Shown here: piece after piece, positions 62,205-64,000 of the stretch
Layout of the letters: every line of letters begins with the position of its first letter
How positions within the stretch are numbered: the stretch's first letter is position 1
NCBI RefSeq assembly: GCF_004331435.1
Contig: NZ_SJKA01000009.1
Location: 186,001-250,000 of the forward strand
Origin: Kribbella sindirgiensis
GTDB lineage: Bacteria > Actinomycetota > Actinomycetes > Propionibacteriales > Kribbellaceae
Length of the DNA: 64,000 nucleotides
Reading direction: 5' to 3'
Position numbers and translations under genes: made by a program
The notes under the pieces: model-generated
The model's input: only the letters and a program-made list of their open reading frames with translations
Databases searched by the model: none
Told to the model about the DNA's origin: nothing

Positions 62205-63335
62205 CTACGGCGACGCATGCACTCCTGAGGAGTATTTGGGGATGCGGAACGTCACCTTGGTTCCGGCGTCCACGGCGGTCTCCACGACCAGGCCGTACGT
62301 GTCGCCGTACACCTGCCGCAGGCGCGCGTCGACGTTGCCGAGGCCCACCGAGTCGCTGCCGGACTCGCCGGACAGGGCCGCCCGGATCACCTCCGGGTCG
62401 CTGCCGGCGCCGTCGTCCTCGACGCTGATCTCCGCCTCGTTGATCTGGTCGCGGGCGCGGATCGTGATGTTGCCGACTCCCGTCGTACCTTCCAGACCGT
62501 GGCGTACGGCGTTCTCCACGAGGGGCTGGACGACCAGGAACGGGATGACCACCGGGAGCACCTCAGGAGCGATCTGCAGCGACACCTTGAGCCTGTCGCC
62601 GAAGCGGGCCTGCTCCAGGACCAGGTACCGCTCCACGTTGCGTAGCTCGTCCGCCAGCGTGGTGTACTCGCCACCACGCCGCAGGGCATAGCGGGAGAAG
62701 TCTGCGAACTCCAGGAGCAGCTCACGCGCCCTCTCCGGGTCAGTGCGCACGAACGACGCAATAGCCGCGAGAGCGTTGTAAATGAAGTGCGGGCTGATCT
62801 GGGCCCGTAGTGCGCGCAGCTCCGCCTCCATGGCACGGGTGCGCTCCTTGTTGAGCTCTGCGAGCTCTACCTGACCAGAGACCCACCTGGCGACCTCCTC
62901 GGTCGCTCTGACGAGTGCCGCGGAGGTGTTGTTGCTGTACGCGACCAGTACGGCGACCACGCGCTCTTCGGTGACGATGGGCGTGACGACCGCTGTACGG
63001 ATCGGGCATTGCGGGTCGCCGCACGCCACGTCATGCGCACCGAGCACCGCCGTACGGCCGGAGCGGAGTGTCGGAGCGGCGAGGTCCTTGGCGTCGCGGC
63101 GGTGGTTGCTCTCGTACGGTCCACCTACGCCGTCCCACGCCAGTACGCCGGAGGAGTCGCAGATCGCGATGGCCGCCGTACCCAGGAGGTCTCTCAGGTG
63201 GCGGCTGGCCTTGCCGGCCGCGGCTGGTGTCAGGCCCTCGCGCAGGTGCGGGCTGGCCAACGAGGCGGTATGCAGGGTCGCATACGTCGCCTTGTCGGCC
63301 GGAGTCCCGAAATGCTTCCGCCGCCGCGCGAACAC
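62205..63335 (-). CDS. Sensor histidine kinase, LytS type, soluble
   Basis: 376-residue kinase without TM helices. An N-terminal GAF-like domain (about residues 35-165, with ICDSSGVLAWDG and a CGDPQCPIRTAVVTPI block) precedes a His_kinase/HATPase pair: His183 in ISPHFIYNAL, and ATP-site motifs QPLVENAVRHGLE and DDGAG, GLGNVDARL. The lack of TM segments and the two Cys (CGDPQC) hint at an intracellular signal. GTG 63335 lies 6 nt after TACCGT, leaderless. It pairs with the LytTR regulator downstream. Confidence 0.92.
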   Translation of the reverse strand: MFARRRKHFGTPADKATYATLHTASLASPHLREGLTPAAAGKASRHLRDLLGTAAIAICDSSGVLAWDGVGGPYESNHRRDAKDLAAPTLRSGRTAVLGAHDVACGDPQCPIRTAVVTPIVTEERVVAVLVAYSNNTSAALVRATEEVARWVSGQVELAELNKERTRAMEAELRALRAQISPHFIYNALAAIASFVRTDPERARELLLEFADFSRYALRRGGEYTTLADELRNVERYLVLEQARFGDRLKVSLQIAPEVLPVVIPFLVVQPLVENAVRHGLEGTTGVGNITIRARDQINEAEISVEDDGAGSDPEVIRAALSGESGSDSVGLGNVDARLRQVYGDTYGLVVETAVDAGTKVTFRIPKYSSGVHASP

Positions 63336-63352
63336 CCCCTGACGGTAACCGC

Positions 63353-64000
63353 TCAGCCCTCTGCGCGCGGCCTGAACGCCTCCAGCGCCTCCGTGTCGGA
63401 GTAGTTGTGCAGGAGGTACTCCGCAACCCACTCAGGACGCCCCGGGTACGTCGACTCGCTCTCGATCCGGGCTGCGGCTCGGGTGGCGTCAAGCGGTGCA
63501 CGCCGCAGTTGTACGCCGTTCTCGGTCAGGAGCGCCCAGCTCGGGCCAGGAGCGCCGTACGGCATCCCGACACTGCCTGCGTTCACCACCAGCCGCCGAT
63601 CGACCTGCCGGGCGAACGGCATATGCGTGTGCCCGCAGACGACGGTCCTGACGTCATCCGGCAGTCCTGTGAACACCTGCGCCCACCGGGAGATCGGGCT
63701 GTCCACCAGCACCATCTCCTCGTCGTCGCGCGGAGTGGCGTGACAGAACAACACGTCCCCGACCGTCACCGTCGTAGGCAGGCCGGCCAGCAACTCGACC
63801 TGGTCCTCCCGCAACTGCCCAGCAGCCCAAGGACTCACCGCATCCGGAGGTTCTGCGGAGTACGTCCCCCGAGCCATCTCCACCAGCTCTCGGTCCGCGT
63901 TACCGCGCACCCACACCACCCGCTCGCCCAGCCCAGTCAGCAGATCCAGTGTCTCCACCGGCTGCGGCCCACTGGCAATGTCCCCCGCCAGCACGATCAG
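63353..64000 (-). CDS. Metallophosphoesterase (N-terminus outside window)
   Basis: At least 215 residues of a calcineurin-like phosphoesterase, entering the window without its first metal motif (the DIHGN region lies beyond 64000). The motifs LAGDIASG, VRGNADRE, CHATP and CGHTHMPF are the second to fifth metal-binding blocks. Similar YfcE-like proteins act on phosphodiesters. Its stop is 17 nt from the kinase start, so it lies upstream of the two-component operon on the same strand. Confidence 0.88.
   Translation of the reverse strand: MIVLAGDIASGPQPVETLDLLTGLGERVVWVRGNADRELVEMARGTYSAEPPDAVSPWAAGQLREDQVELLAGLPTTVTVGDVLFCHATPRDDEEMVLVDSPISRWAQVFTGLPDDVRTVVCGHTHMPFARQVDRRLVVNAGSVGMPYGAPGPSWALLTENGVQLRRAPLDATRAAARIESESTYPGRPEWVAEYLLHNYSDTEALEAFRPRAEG

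Overview
The window is high-GC (roughly 70%) actinobacterial chromosome, densely coded on both strands, with GTG/TTG starts and a leaderless promoter signature (TANNNT about 6-7 nt before the start codon) at many genes. The backbone helicase - bldG - hppA - topA - tmk (MFS fusion) - holB - ricT-like PSP1 gene - secreted tripeptidyl-peptidase recalls, from memory, the bldG-topA-tmk neighbourhood of Streptomyces. Protein style and accessory content fit a Propionibacteriales soil actinomycete such as Kribbella, but I cannot verify the genus. No tRNA, rRNA, CRISPR array or recognisable transposase was seen.

Layout. 1-5.7 kb: the N-terminal part of a sugar ABC binding lipoprotein, a secreted QxW (ricin-like) protein, a two-TM protein and a DUF1998 helicase. 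5.9-12.1 kb: BldG anti-anti-sigma factor without an adjacent anti-sigma gene, proton-pumping pyrophosphatase, a DUF4142-sortase fusion, and an ABC exporter. 12.3-21.7 kb (accessory): DUF2785 protein, cytochrome P450, LLM oxidoreductase, about 800 nt of repeat-bearing noncoding DNA, two tandem TPR-GGDEF diguanylate cyclases, a methyltransferase and an orphan Imm52-like immunity protein. 21.7-27 kb: a 1,223-residue secreted GH31 glycosidase and a Tat-exported alpha/beta hydrolase that appears to have lost its catalytic Ser and His. 27-33.5 kb: topA, a Fur-family repressor, a GH2 beta-galactosidase. 33.5-36.1 kb: divergent MocR regulator and aminotransferase. 36.2-47.1 kb: MFS-thymidylate kinase fusion, DNA polymerase III delta', two DUF4190/septum-formation paralogues, PSP1/RicT-like protein, peptidase, a sterol-carrier-like protein, an EntS-like exporter and lipoproteins. 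47.1-50.5 kb: a 164-bp inverted-repeat element, a cobalamin riboswitch and a BtuF/BtuC/BtuC-type importer with no ATPase gene. 50.5-57.2 kb: TetR/MMPL pair, second MocR regulator with a methyltransferase and a 46-residue membrane protein, CYTH-CHAD protein. 57.4-63.3 kb: a LytS/LytTR two-component system with two sodium:solute symporters, each with a small membrane partner. The window ends inside a metallophosphoesterase gene.

Regulation visible in the sequence includes five perfect-stem terminator hairpins of 12-19 bp, the B12 riboswitch, palindromic operators between divergent regulator/target pairs, and many start codons best explained by leaderless transcripts. Dispersed or palindromic repeat elements of unknown origin lie at 15.7-16.1, 30.45-30.56 (partly matched inside a gene at 54.4) and 47.15-47.31 kb.
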